Position numbers and translations under genes: made by a program | Part shown: in pieces, positions 19,414 to 29,037 of the stretch | Numbering within the stretch: the stretch's first letter is position 1 | How the letters are laid out: each line of letters begins with the position of its first letter | The notes under the pieces: model-generated | Seen by the model: the letters and a program-made list of their open reading frames with translations, nothing else | Database searches by the model: none | Told to the model about the DNA's origin: nothing | Assembly (NCBI GenBank): GCA_030018495.1 | Contig: JASEFS010000003.1 | Span: 62,001-126,000 of the forward strand | Reading direction: 5' to 3' | Length of the DNA stretch: 64,000 nt | From: Deltaproteobacteria bacterium | GTDB lineage: Bacteria; Desulfobacterota; Desulfobaccia; Desulfobaccales; 0-14-0-80-60-11

Positions 19414-20733
19414 TCAAACCAGCGGTCCCAGGGCCTGGCTCTCCGCAGGGGAAACGGGCTTCAAAATGACCACCGTGCGATTGTCTTCGGTGAGATATGT
19501 CTGGGCCACCCGCTGGATGTCGTCCGGAGTTACCGCCTCATAATTTTTTAGCATCAGGTTGGCCTTGGCGCCGTCGCCGGTTTTCAGATGAAACAGCCCC
19601 ACCACCAAGCCGCGATAGAAATTTTTCGCCAGAGCCTGCACGGCTTGCGACTTCATGAGTTTTTTGGCCCGGGCCAGCTCCTCGGCCCTAATCCCTTCGC
19701 GCTTGATGACCTCCAGGGCAGTCCAGACGTCGGCCTCTAATTCAGCCAGGGGATTTCCCGGCGCGGCCACCGCTCTGATGACCATAAGATCCGGATCCTG
19801 AGAGGACCAGGGAGGCGGGGCCAGGTCAGCCTCCATCTCCGCGGCCCGCCCGGAGCGCACAAACTCCTGGTAAAACCGGGAGGACTTGCCCACGGACAGG
19901 ATGGCTGCCAGCAAGGTCAGGGGATAGATGTCGGGGTGATTCAACCCCACTACGTGAAAGCCAGCGAAAAACGCCTCCACCTGGGAGACTTTCTTGAATA
20001 TTGCCCGGCGTTCGCCCCGCTGGGGCGGCTCCACGATCTGAGACACCTCGGGCGGGCCGGGATTGGGAATATCGCCGAAGTAGCGATCAATGAGATCCCG
20101 CGCCGCTTCGGGGGCTGCATCACCGGCAACCACCGCGATCATGTTGCCGGGGTGGTAGTGCGTTCTGTAATAAGACCGGCAGTCCGCCAGGGTCAGGCGG
20201 TGCAAGTCCTGGTCCCAGCCGATGATGGGCCAATTGTAAGGGTGCTGCGTGTACGCGGTGGCGTAGAGCTGTTCTTCCACCAAGCCGAAGGGGCTGTCCA
20301 CGCTCCTGAGCTTTCTCTCGCTGATCACCACCTGGCGTTCGGTCTGGAAATTTTCCTCATCGAGTTTAAGGTTTTTCAACCGGTCCGCCTCCAGGCGCAC
20401 TGCCAGCTCCAGGTGGGCCGCGGGCAAGTTTTCAAAATAGGACGTGTGGTCCTTGGTGGTGAAAGCGTTGATTTCTCCGCCGCGGGCCTGAAGGATGCGG
20501 GAGAATTCTTCAGGTCCCACTTCTTCGGTGCCCCGGAACATGAGGTGCTCAAACAAATGGCTGATGCCGGTGATGCCGGGCAATTCATAGCGGGAGCCCA
20601 CCAGGTAATGTAGCTGGAAAGAGACCACCGGCGCATAATGGTCGGGCAACACCAGCAAGGTGAGACCGTTTTCCAGGTGAAAAGGGACGATGTCGATTTG
20701 CGGCTGCCAGTTGGGAGGGGATGACGCGCTCAT
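19414..20733 (-). CDS. M16 family zinc peptidase, catalytic subunit
   Basis: A 439-residue M16 metallopeptidase. The inverted zinc motif HLFEH is present in GISHLFEHLMFRG, with the distal Glu supplied near ERQVVISE about 70 residues later. It pairs with the non-catalytic subunit downstream to form a clam-shell peptidase that degrades peptides. No signal peptide is visible, so it is probably cytoplasmic. I start at ATG 20733 (AGGAG eight bases upstream) rather than a TTG further up. Confidence 0.9.
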   Translation of the reverse strand: MSASSPPNWQPQIDIVPFHLENGLTLLVLPDHYAPVVSFQLHYLVGSRYELPGITGISHLFEHLMFRGTEEVGPEEFSRILQARGGEINAFTTKDHTSYFENLPAAHLELAVRLEADRLKNLKLDEENFQTERQVVISERKLRSVDSPFGLVEEQLYATAYTQHPYNWPIIGWDQDLHRLTLADCRSYYRTHYHPGNMIAVVAGDAAPEAARDLIDRYFGDIPNPGPPEVSQIVEPPQRGERRAIFKKVSQVEAFFAGFHVVGLNHPDIYPLTLLAAILSVGKSSRFYQEFVRSGRAAEMEADLAPPPWSSQDPDLMVIRAVAAPGNPLAELEADVWTALEVIKREGIRAEELARAKKLMKSQAVQALAKNFYRGLVVGLFHLKTGDGAKANLMLKNYEAVTPDDIQRVAQTYLTEDNRTVVILKPVSPAESQALGPLV

Positions 20734-20804
20734 TCGCGGTTCTCCTGTCCGGTAAGGGTCAATGCTCAAGAGGTCTCAAGTTCCAAATTTCCAAGACCAA
20801 AAAA

Positions 20805-21827
20805 TCATGGGGCCTTGCGGCGCGGCAAAGGAGGATACCCGCTCCAGAAATTCAGCAGGGATTCATCTGCCGCGATGCTTATCGGGGTGCTCTCCATGAT
20901 GGGTATCCGGGCCGGCGCTTCGCCGGCGAGGACGCGCCGGGCCACGGCCGCGGCCTCCTCTCCCAGGCGGCGGTAATCGGTGGTTACCCGCAAAATGGCC
21001 CCTGGGGCCGGAAGTTCCGGATGGCTGCTTACCACCCTGGTGCGGCGCTGGCGGCCCAATTCCAAAAGCATGGGGCCGTAACGGGCCGCGCTGGCCGCGG
21101 GAGGCAAATAGAACACTTGCGCCCCCGCAGCTGTCAATTTGTCGAAGGCCTGACGGTCCCCGAAGGCATCACTGGCCGCTTCGGTGAGCGGAGTAAGGCC
21201 ATAGGTCGGGGCCAGAGCTTCGAACCGCTCCTTGATTTCCAGAGAAGCCCCGTCCAGCGGATCATAGACCAGGCCCCAGCGACGGGGTCCCAAAAGCCTG
21301 GCGCCCCGCTCCAGGGCCGCGGCTACCGGAGGCGGCGATGCAATGCCCGTGATATTCCTCTGATGTATCTCAGGATGGCGGGCATCGGCCGCAGCCCCGG
21401 TGAAATAAGGATTACCCACCATGGCGAAGACCAGAGGAATTCGTTTTTCCGCCGGGGCCGCCAGGGTGAGAGCTCCCGTCCCCAAAACGACAATCAGGGG
21501 CGGATGCCGGGCCCGCACCCGGCGCAGTGCTTCATCCCCGCCGGTTGCCGGTGAAACCAGGGTTACCCGGACCGGGCGGGGTTTCAGTCCGCTTTTCAGG
21601 GCGGCCACCACTTCGGCCATTCGTTGAGAGTCCGGGCCTCCGAAAACCTCGACGGGAGCATCCGCCGCCGGGCCGCAGGCCGACAAACCCAAGACGCCGG
21701 CGATAAGAATGAAGATCAGGACAGGCCTGGAGAAGTCAATGCAAAGATGAAAGTAAATCCGGCACAAGAAGCAATCAAAAACTGAAGGTCCCCCGGTTCC
21801 GGTAGTCGCCGCTTTGACCACGGACAT
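20805..21827 (-). CDS. ABC transporter substrate-binding lipoprotein (TrpX/BMP-like group)
   Basis: A 340-residue protein with a hydrophobic segment and lipobox (VLGLSACG), so it is an exported lipoprotein. The rest matches the PF04392-type substrate-binding proteins (ARHPPLIVVLGTGAL, PLVFAMVGNPYFTG, RRWGLVYDPLDGAS). These bind aromatic amino acids or unknown ligands. No permease or ATPase gene is adjacent. The start overlaps the lepB stop by one base (TAATG), which leaves an unusually long stretch of about 35 residues before the signal segment, so a later non-ATG start is possible. Confidence 0.7.
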   Translation of the reverse strand: MSVVKAATTGTGGPSVFDCFLCRIYFHLCIDFSRPVLIFILIAGVLGLSACGPAADAPVEVFGGPDSQRMAEVVAALKSGLKPRPVRVTLVSPATGGDEALRRVRARHPPLIVVLGTGALTLAAPAEKRIPLVFAMVGNPYFTGAAADARHPEIHQRNITGIASPPPVAAALERGARLLGPRRWGLVYDPLDGASLEIKERFEALAPTYGLTPLTEAASDAFGDRQAFDKLTAAGAQVFYLPPAASAARYGPMLLELGRQRRTRVVSSHPELPAPGAILRVTTDYRRLGEEAAAVARRVLAGEAPARIPIMESTPISIAADESLLNFWSGYPPLPRRKAP

Positions 21828-22570
21828 TAGCGGATCATTTTGCCGATGCGACTCCACCTGACCCGGAAATCTTCCTCATTCCAATTGAACCCGAACATCA
21901 AGCCCTTTAATCCGTTCCAGAAGGCTGCATAAATGGGAACGGAATGGTCTCCAGCCCAGGAAAAATAAATGACAACAGCCTTGCCGCGCAAGGCATCCAT
22001 GGGCACGGCGCCCCAAAAACGGCTGTCATAGCTGTGATCCCGGTTGTCCCCCATAACAAAATAGCTGTTGGGAGGCACCACCACCGGACCGAAATTGTCC
22101 CGGGGAGAATCCGTCGGACGGTTGGGGTTTGATATGATCGTAGGATCGGTATTGACCGCGTGAGGCGTCTCCAGATGTTCGCCATTTATGTACAGCTTTT
22201 TATTGATAATCTGGATTTTTTCGCCCGGCAGCCCGACCACCCGTTTGATGTAATCCTTGGAGGGATCCTGAGGAAAAATAAACACTACGATATCCCAGCG
22301 CTTGGGGGTGCTCAGAGGAATCCAGACCTTGTTGTTTAAAGGGTTGCGAATGCCGTAAACGAATTTGTTGACCAGCAGGTAATCGCCTACCAACAAGGTC
22401 GGCACCATGGAGCCGGAGGGGATGGAGAAAGCCTGAATGATAAAGGCGCGGATCACCAAGGCCAGGATCAGCGCAATTGCCAGAGCCTCGCCGTACTCGC
22501 GGAAGAGGGATTTTTTTGCCACGCTTTCCCGGCGCTCGGCGGTTTTTGTTTGAGATTTAAAAAAAGCCAT
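21827..22570 (-). CDS. lepB: Signal peptidase I
   Basis: LepB (247 residues) cuts signal peptides from exported proteins at the outer face of the inner membrane. A membrane segment (about 28-48) precedes the catalytic Ser54 in IPSGSMVPTL; the general base Lys is K109 in DYIKRVVGLPG; the box GDNRDHSYDSRFWG is also present. No Shine-Dalgarno sequence is visible and the 5' region is AT-rich. The downstream lipoprotein gene is coupled to it. Confidence 0.96.
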   Translation of the reverse strand: MAFFKSQTKTAERRESVAKKSLFREYGEALAIALILALVIRAFIIQAFSIPSGSMVPTLLVGDYLLVNKFVYGIRNPLNNKVWIPLSTPKRWDIVVFIFPQDPSKDYIKRVVGLPGEKIQIINKKLYINGEHLETPHAVNTDPTIISNPNRPTDSPRDNFGPVVVPPNSYFVMGDNRDHSYDSRFWGAVPMDALRGKAVVIYFSWAGDHSVPIYAAFWNGLKGLMFGFNWNEEDFRVRWSRIGKMIR

Positions 22571-22613
22571 TAAGTAGTTATAATTTTATTCGATTTACAG
22601 AGGCGGCGGAGCG

Positions 22614-22775
22614 TCAATCAACCGGCTTAAACTGGCTTTTATCCGCGCCGCAGATGGGACAGACCCAATCGCCAGGCAGGTTCTCAAACGGAGTGTTGGG
22701 GGGGACGTTGTTGTCCGGATCGCCCTGGGCGGGATCATAAATATAACCGCAAACTTCGCATTCATATTTTTGCAT
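22614..22775 (-). CDS. Rubredoxin
   Basis: A 53-residue rubredoxin, a one-electron carrier with a single Fe(Cys)4 site. The ligands are in [12 protein letters not shown] (Cys6, Cys9) and [13 protein letters not shown] (Cys39, Cys42). GAAAGGAGA precedes the ATG. It lies 43 bases upstream of lepB on the same strand. In anaerobes rubredoxin commonly donates electrons to oxygen- or peroxide-detoxifying enzymes; no such partner is adjacent. Confidence 0.95.
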   Translation of the reverse strand: MQKYECEVCGYIYDPAQGDPDNNVPPNTPFENLPGDWVCPICGADKSQFKPVD

Positions 22776-22978
22776 GGCACTTTCTCCTTTAACCGCGGCG
22801 CGAGGATTTCCTCTGTGCCTGGTTATTTTCCCCCCTACCTGCCGTCCCTTTGATAAAACCTCAATTTATTAATTATTTCCGACACCCCCCTATAAGTCAA
22901 TGAAATTCTCCTGTCTGCTCCGCAAGACGTATCCCATGCCGAATACTCCTCACCGGCTTCTCTATCTCTTGGAAATTC

Positions 22979-23007
22979 TTGACAAAAAGAAAGGACAAAG
23001 GTATGAA
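22979..23007 (+). promoter_or_regulatory. Sigma-70 promoter of the GYD gene
   Basis: A perfect -35 TTGACA (22979-22984), a 17-base spacer and a -10 TATGAA (23002-23007), 48 bases before the start codon of the GYD-domain gene. Confidence 0.75.
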
Positions 23008-23055
23008 GCAAAGCAGGAGACTGGCGGAAAGTCAATCTCAGAAAGGAGAAGGACG

Positions 23056-23334
23056 ATGGCCATATTTATTATGTGCGGCAAATATTCCCTGGACGCGGTC
23101 AAGAAGATCAGTGCCGATCGCACTCAGAAGACCATGGAGCTGGTCAAAAAACACAAGGGCGCGATTAAGGGCATGTACGCCATGCTGGGGGAAAAGGACC
23201 TCCTTTTTATTATAGACCTGCCCTCAATGGAGGCGGCCATGCAGTTATCGGTGGGCCTGAGCAAAATGACCGGCATAGCCTTTACCACTGCCCCGGCGGT
23301 GACTGTGGAAGAGTTTGACAAATTGATGGGTTAG
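23056..23334 (+). CDS. GYD domain-containing protein
   Basis: A 92-residue protein matching the GYD domain family (PF08734), small alpha/beta proteins of unknown function. Features: AIFIMCGKYSLDAVKKIS, then the segment KGAIKGMYAMLGEKDLLFIIDLP and the ending AVTVEEFDKLMG. The fold resembles dimeric ferredoxin-like barrels. The start is the ATG with GAAAGGAGA upstream and lies behind a clear promoter; it is transcribed alone. Confidence 0.85.
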   Translation: MAIFIMCGKYSLDAVKKISADRTQKTMELVKKHKGAIKGMYAMLGEKDLLFIIDLPSMEAAMQLSVGLSKMTGIAFTTAPAVTVEEFDKLMG

Positions 23335-23402
23335 TCGAACCGCGCGATCGCGAATCGAATTGTAGATAAGCAAAGCTAGATTTTTCTGGTTCCTCAATTC
23401 AG

Positions 23403-23420
23403 GGCCGCCGTACGGCGGCC
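23403..23420 (+). terminator. Hairpin between convergent genes
   Basis: A perfect 9-bp palindrome GGCCGCCG/CGGCGGCC centred on TA, followed on the plus strand by TTGCTGTTT. It probably ends transcription of the GYD gene, though the T-tract is interrupted. Confidence 0.5.
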
Positions 23421-23479
23421 TTGCTGTTTGGGCGAAATTTGAGAGGAGACCATCTGCCTCAGCCGCTGCCCCGTTGCCT

Positions 23480-24100
23480 CTAAAATATCAGGCTTTGAAC
23501 CAGTTGCGGCCCTTCGGCAAAGGATTCCAGGTGATAAGCGGCTTTCAGCGAGGGATTGCGGTAGGCCACCAAGGCCACGCCGGCATTGTGCGCGAATTCC
23601 TCATCAACTTGTGAATCACCGATATATATAGCTTCCTCAGGTCTCAGCTGAAAGTGCTCCAGAATCCGCCAAAAGCTTTCGGGATGCGGCTTGGGACGGC
23701 TGACGTCCAGGGCCGATACCACCAAGTCGAAGTGGTGCTCCAGGCCATGGTATTGCAGCACCGGGTGGGTGGTAGTGGTGCGGTTGGTGGCCACGGCCGT
23801 GTAATACCGGGGTCTGAGAAAGATGAGAAAATTCCTCAAATGCGGGGCTTCCAGCATCAGGGGGATGAAAGGTTGATAATCCAGGCCGCGGCAGTAGTCC
23901 AGCACCTCTTCCAGGTTGTCGGCCTCCCGAAAGAGATATTCTACCGACTGCCTGGCAGTGTGACTGTGGACATAGTCGACGTCCGCGGGGTCCATGGGAG
24001 GCCGCCCGAACGCGGCGAGAATGGCGTTATAATAGGCGATATTGGCGTCCCGGGAGTCGAAAAGCACGCCGTCGCAGTCGAAACCCACGAGCTTGAGCAT
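23480..24100 (-). CDS. HAD-superfamily hydrolase (phosphoglycolate phosphatase-like)
   Basis: A 206-residue HAD phosphatase. Motif I is FDCDGVLFDS with the nucleophile Asp8 and general acid Asp10; motif II is ATNRTTT; motif III Lys lies in SRPKPHPESF; motif IV is YIGDSQVDEEFAHNAG. A helical cap lies between residues 18 and 85. The substrate is a small phosphate ester, possibly 2-phosphoglycolate, but this cannot be told from sequence. It is the last gene read in this direction before the chemotaxis cluster's end. Confidence 0.85.
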   Translation of the reverse strand: MLKLVGFDCDGVLFDSRDANIAYYNAILAAFGRPPMDPADVDYVHSHTARQSVEYLFREADNLEEVLDYCRGLDYQPFIPLMLEAPHLRNFLIFLRPRYYTAVATNRTTTTHPVLQYHGLEHHFDLVVSALDVSRPKPHPESFWRILEHFQLRPEEAIYIGDSQVDEEFAHNAGVALVAYRNPSLKAAYHLESFAEGPQLVQSLIF

Positions 24101-24151
24101 ACCTTATTGTACCAGTGCGGGTTTAAAACACCAAGGGAATGCTGGCGAAAG

Positions 24152-24182
24152 GAGAGGAGCAAATCTCCGCGCCCCGCTCCTC

Positions 24183-24184
<2 letters not shown>
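24152..24184 (-). terminator. Hairpin at the end of the chemotaxis operon
   Basis: GAGAGGAGC (24152-24160) pairs with GCTCCTCTC (24176-24184); the stem includes the cheB stop codon and is followed on the minus strand by only TTTC. It probably contributes to ending the che transcript. Confidence 0.45.
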
Positions 24185-25304
<1,120 letters not shown>

Positions 25305-25320
25305 TTAAAGTTACGGCCCA

Positions 25321-25755
25321 TCAGGTTCTTTCCAGAAAAACTTCCAGGTTGTGGTTATCCAAACTGAACAAAAGATAGTGCGCGTGCTGTTGCCATTTGC
25401 GGGTTTCGCCATCGAATTGCACGGATTGGGGAGGCGCCAGTCGGAAGGCAGCCGAAGCCCCTTCCCGGCTTAGAAAATTGCCGGCCACCATGGTGGCCGC
25501 TTCCCTGAGAATGTCCGTCAGCGTCGCCGACTCCACTTCTTCTTCTCCAAGGCCCAAAAAATTAGCGGCCATTTTCCGGGCCAGCGGCAAGGGCACGGTC
25601 AAACCCACCCGAAAAGATTTGGAGCCCGCCACCGGGGACCAGGCCTGTAAGACGCAGCCATCAAACAAGCAATCGTGTCCATCAGAGGATTCAGGAAAGA
25701 GAAAAAACATGGTTTCGAAAATCTCAAAAGTCGCGGCCTTCAAGTTCTCTAACAT
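25321..25755 (-). CDS. cheX: CheX-family CheY-P phosphatase
   Basis: A 144-residue CheX/CheC-like protein. The single helix with the phosphatase residues reads LREAATMVAGNFLS, placing Glu and Asn as in the ExxN-type signature of the family. CheX dephosphorylates phospho-CheY and so ends the signal. The start lies inside the upstream receiver gene (32-base overlap), with GGGAGG twelve bases before, indicating coupled translation. Confidence 0.75.
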   Translation of the reverse strand: MLENLKAATFEIFETMFFLFPESSDGHDCLFDGCVLQAWSPVAGSKSFRVGLTVPLPLARKMAANFLGLGEEEVESATLTDILREAATMVAGNFLSREGASAAFRLAPPQSVQFDGETRKWQQHAHYLLFSLDNHNLEVFLERT

Positions 25756-26143
25756 CGGGTCTGTAAGCCTCCCCTAAAATGGCGGCCAACTGGCTGCGAA
25801 TAGTCTCGGGCCGGAATGGTTTTTTAATGTAGCCCTGGGCCAGGTGCTTGAGAAGGGGACTCACCACATATTCTCTGGACTCTGTGGTAACAAGCACGAC
25901 CGGAATAGAGCGCCACAATTTGTGGGCGCGCATGGCTTCAAGGAAAGCGGCCCCGTCCATTTCCGGCATATGCAGGTCGCAGATGATGATATCGACCCAA
26001 TTGTTTTCCAGAATTTTCAAGGCTTCTTGGCCATTGCCGGCTTCAAAGCAGGCGCCAATATCAAAGCGGGCGATGTCGAGCACTTTGCTGATCAGCATCC
26101 GCATCGCCGCGGAGTCATCCACGATGAGCACATTGTAAGCCAT
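25724..26143 (-). CDS. Response regulator receiver protein (CheY-like)
   Basis: A 139-residue single receiver domain: acidic pair in [10 protein letters not shown], phospho-acceptor Asp in IICDLHMPEMDG, switch Thr in LVTTESRE and Lys in YIKKPFRPE. There is no output domain. It is wedged between the HDOD gene (29-base overlap) and cheX (32-base overlap). This makes it the likely substrate of this CheX and a second CheY for the pathway. Confidence 0.88.
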   Translation of the reverse strand: MAYNVLIVDDSAAMRMLISKVLDIARFDIGACFEAGNGQEALKILENNWVDIIICDLHMPEMDGAAFLEAMRAHKLWRSIPVVLVTTESREYVVSPLLKHLAQGYIKKPFRPETIRSQLAAILGEAYRPDVRELEGRDF

Positions 26144-26999
26144 GATCGTTCCCTAACAGACCGAAGAAGACCTGCGCATCATCCCAGAGGCTGCCGAAAT
26201 GGAGCAGGAATTTTTCCAAATCCCGTTCCTTGAGGTTAAAGCGGTTCAGAACCTCGGGATAAGCTGCATAAGCCAGGCCCTCCCGGCCCAGATTCTGTCC
26301 GAACATAAGCACCAGCAGGTCGGCCAGGTAAATGAGCAGTACCATCTCATCCCCCAACGACTCGGGATGGTTCAGATGGTGGTGCTTAATCACCTGCCGC
26401 AGGCGATCGGGAAAATCCCAAATCCGGGCCATTTCACCGCCGATTTCCGCGTGGTCCACTCCCAAAACGATTTTTTCCGCCTTATGGAAAGGCTCCCCCT
26501 GAACCTCCACGACCTCCATGATTTGGGCGAATTTCTGGTCGACAAAAAGGCTCAACACCACTTTGCCGATATCATGGAGGATGCCTGCGGTAAAACACAG
26601 GTTGCCTTCGGCCAGGGTGAGTTCCCTGGCCAACAGGTCGGCCATCAGGGCGCAGCTCACGGAATGGCGCCAGAGGCCCTGCTGTTCAGCAAAGTAACCG
26701 GGCGCGGCATTGCCGAAAAGCCGGGTGGCGCCGCTGGCAATGATGATTTTCAGCAGCTCCTGCGTGCCCAAAAGGAGCAAGGCCTGGTTAAGGGAGTGAA
26801 TTTCCCTCCTCAGGCCGAAGTAGGCGGAATTGGCGATGCGCAGGATGTTGGCGGTAATGGCCGGGTCGAACTTCACCACGTCCACCAGCTCCTGGATGCT
26901 GACTTCCGCTTTGTTGACCAGCAGGAGGGCCCGCTGAGCCACCATGGGAAAGGGCGGCAGGTTTTTCAGGGATCGCAGAATTTGGGGTATAAGGCTCAT
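26115..26999 (-). CDS. HDOD domain signalling protein
   Basis: A 294-residue protein with an HDOD domain (PF08668), a catalytically degenerate relative of HD hydrolases. It starts LRSLKNLPPFPMVAQRALLLVN and has the core segments VVKFDPAITANILRIANSAYFG and GILHDIGKVVLSLF. HDOD proteins appear in signalling pathways, often with receivers, but their mechanism is not settled. Its position inside the che operon, overlapping a receiver gene, suggests it is an output or adaptor of this pathway. Confidence 0.88.
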   Translation of the reverse strand: MSLIPQILRSLKNLPPFPMVAQRALLLVNKAEVSIQELVDVVKFDPAITANILRIANSAYFGLRREIHSLNQALLLLGTQELLKIIIASGATRLFGNAAPGYFAEQQGLWRHSVSCALMADLLARELTLAEGNLCFTAGILHDIGKVVLSLFVDQKFAQIMEVVEVQGEPFHKAEKIVLGVDHAEIGGEMARIWDFPDRLRQVIKHHHLNHPESLGDEMVLLIYLADLLVLMFGQNLGREGLAYAAYPEVLNRFNLKERDLEKFLLHFGSLWDDAQVFFGLLGNDHGLQCAHRG

Positions 27000-27011
27000 A
27001 GTCCCCGCCCT

Positions 27012-27491
27012 CTACAGCTGGATGATTTCCTGGCTGGTGGTCTTGACCCAGGTCCTGCCGCTGGCCAGTTCCAGGAACAGGGTTCGGGCTTTGCAGCCGC
27101 CCACGTCTTCATTGTCAATAAGGACATTGTTTTTCAAAAAGATTTTGCGCATAGCCGCATAATTGCGGCGTCCGATTTGAAAATGTTCCTGCCCGCCCAG
27201 AACCTGGCTGCCGCCGGCCACCTTTACCTGAAGGCGGTATTTTTTGGCCCCCAGGTTGTAGCACTCCCTGAAGAGCCGGGGAATGCCGGTGTCGGCAAAC
27301 ATGCAGGGGTTCTCCAGCGCCCGGCCGGGATCCAGGGAGGAGTCCGGGAGCATGAAATGCAAAAGCCCCCCCACCCTGGCCTGCGGGTCGTAAATGGCTA
27401 CACCGATACACGACCCCAAGGCATGCGTAACCAGCACATGTTCGGTCTGATTGCTCACCTTGAGGTCGGCCACGCTTACCAAAATGTCCAT
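27012..27491 (-). CDS. cheD: Chemoreceptor glutamine deamidase CheD
   Basis: CheD (159 residues) deamidates Gln residues on chemoreceptors and in many bacteria binds CheC/CheX-type phosphatases. The catalytic Cys lies in HALGSCIGVAIYD and His in GGLLHFMLPDS; the later NYAAMRKIFLKN is typical. The start is directly preceded by a GGGGAGG run, closer than usual. It is 11 bases behind cheR. Confidence 0.92.
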   Translation of the reverse strand: MDILVSVADLKVSNQTEHVLVTHALGSCIGVAIYDPQARVGGLLHFMLPDSSLDPGRALENPCMFADTGIPRLFRECYNLGAKKYRLQVKVAGGSQVLGGQEHFQIGRRNYAAMRKIFLKNNVLIDNEDVGGCKARTLFLELASGRTWVKTTSQEIIQL

Positions 27492-27502
27492 CCTCCCCGC
27501 CC

Positions 27503-28393
27503 CTATTTGCGGTATACGGTGGGCTTCACATAGGTGAAGTGATGGCGAATATTGCACAAGCTTTCAGAATGTCCCAGGAATAGATATCCTCCCGGCCTGA
27601 GGGATCGGTAAAATTTCTCCACCACCCCGGCTTGCGTCTCCTTGTCAAAATAAATCATTACATTACGGCAGAAAATGAGGTCGATTTCCTCACGGAAAGC
27701 AAAGTCGTCCATGAGATTTAAATGAAAGAATTCCACCAATTCCCGCACCTGGGGCTTTAGCCGGACAAAGCCTTCCTGCCGGCCCACGCCTTTTTGGAAA
27801 AACCGGGTTTGCCAACCCAGGGGTAGGGGAGCGGTGCGCGCCGCAGGATAAATTCCTTGCCGGGCCTGTTCCAGAACCTGGGTATTTAGATCGGAGGCAT
27901 ATATCCTGACGTTTTTCACTTCCTCCGGGGACAGGTTTTCCAGCAAGACCATGGCCAGGGTATAAGGCTCCTCGCCGCTGGAACAGCCGGCGCACCAGAA
28001 GCGCCAGCACAAGCCGGCCCGGCGCTGCTGGCGCCAGGCGGGCAGAATTTCCTGGGACAGAAGCTGAAAATGGGCCGGCTCACGCCAGAAGGCCGTCTGA
28101 TTGGTGGAAATCGCATTCAGAAGCTGGCAGAGCTCCCGGCCGCTGTCGTCGGCCATCACCCGGCGGTAATAATCCTGATAGCTCCTGAGACCCTGGGAGC
28201 GTATGATCTTGGCAAGCCGGGCCTGAAGCAGCTCCTTTTTCTGCGGGGACAGGTGAATGCCCGCTTGGCGGTGAATCAACCGCCGCAGGCTCAGGAATTC
28301 CTTCTCGGAGATCTCCGGCGCGGGTAAGGCGTCCCAAGCCGCGCCCGCCGACGCAGATTTGCCGTTCCCTCCGGTTAGGCTGGCGTGGTTCAT
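27503..28393 (-). CDS. cheR: Chemoreceptor methyltransferase CheR
   Basis: CheR (296 residues) methylates receptor glutamates with S-adenosylmethionine. An N-terminal helical domain (about 25-90) is followed by the methyltransferase domain with the SAM loop WCAGCSSGEEPYTLAM, the acidic YASDLNTQVLEQA and IFCRNVMIYFD. There is no TPR extension. AAGGAATCAAT precedes the ATG. It lies 21 bases behind cheW. Confidence 0.95.
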   Translation of the reverse strand: MNHASLTGGNGKSASAGAAWDALPAPEISEKEFLSLRRLIHRQAGIHLSPQKKELLQARLAKIIRSQGLRSYQDYYRRVMADDSGRELCQLLNAISTNQTAFWREPAHFQLLSQEILPAWRQQRRAGLCWRFWCAGCSSGEEPYTLAMVLLENLSPEEVKNVRIYASDLNTQVLEQARQGIYPAARTAPLPLGWQTRFFQKGVGRQEGFVRLKPQVRELVEFFHLNLMDDFAFREEIDLIFCRNVMIYFDKETQAGVVEKFYRSLRPGGYLFLGHSESLCNIRHHFTYVKPTVYRK

Positions 28394-28414
28394 ATTGATT
28401 CCTTGAACTCCTTT

Positions 28415-28930
28415 TCAGCCGCTTGACTTTTCCAGTCCGGCCAGTTCTTCGGCCGCCAGCACCCGGTCGATGTCCAGGAGTATCTTGATGCCCCCCTTGG
28501 CCTTGGCGATGCCCAGGATGTAGCCGGTGTCAATCTGGACTCCGAACGCGGGGGGCGGGGTGATATCCCCGCCGCCGACGTTCAGCACTTCCGAGACGGA
28601 ATCCACCACCACTCCCACCTGCACCGGCCCCAGGCGGCTTAATACATCTACGACGATGATGCAGGTGCGCTCGCCGTATTCCAGGGAAGGCAGCCCGAAC
28701 TTGAGCCGCAGGTCAATTACCGGGATCACGCGCCCTCTGAGGTTGATCACCCCCTTAATGTACGGCGGCGTCTGGGGGATGGCGGTGATGCCCATCATGC
28801 CGATGATTTCCCGCACCTTCAGAATTTCCAGGCCGTAGTCTTCATCAGCCAAGGTGAAGGTCAGATACTTGCCTTCCTTGTCATGCAGGGCCGTGTTTTC
28901 CTGATCCAGTTGGCGGGCTGCCTGAGCCAT
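28415..28930 (-). CDS. cheW: Chemotaxis adaptor CheW
   Basis: CheW (171 residues) links chemoreceptors to CheA. The SH3-like double barrel is clear: KYLTFTLADEDYGLEILKVREIIG, the NLRGRVIPVIDLRLKFG core (the receptor-contacting Arg region) and the later VVVDSVSEVL and ILLDIDRVL. I start at ATG 28930, which has GGGAGG seven bases upstream. Confidence 0.95.
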   Translation of the reverse strand: MAQAARQLDQENTALHDKEGKYLTFTLADEDYGLEILKVREIIGMMGITAIPQTPPYIKGVINLRGRVIPVIDLRLKFGLPSLEYGERTCIIVVDVLSRLGPVQVGVVVDSVSEVLNVGGGDITPPPAFGVQIDTGYILGIAKAKGGIKILLDIDRVLAAEELAGLEKSSG

Positions 28931-29037
28931 TTCAAAACCTCCCGGCGCGGTGTGCCGCGGCATAAGTCTTAACGTTGTTCTTCCCACCCCGAATCAGCCG
29001 CGGCATAGCAATCCTTAGAAAATTATCGGTGATTTGC

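Noticed and set aside
22595-22780. 61-codon open frame overlapping rubredoxin
   Set aside because: Another frame of the same strand encodes a perfect rubredoxin with its own ribosome site.
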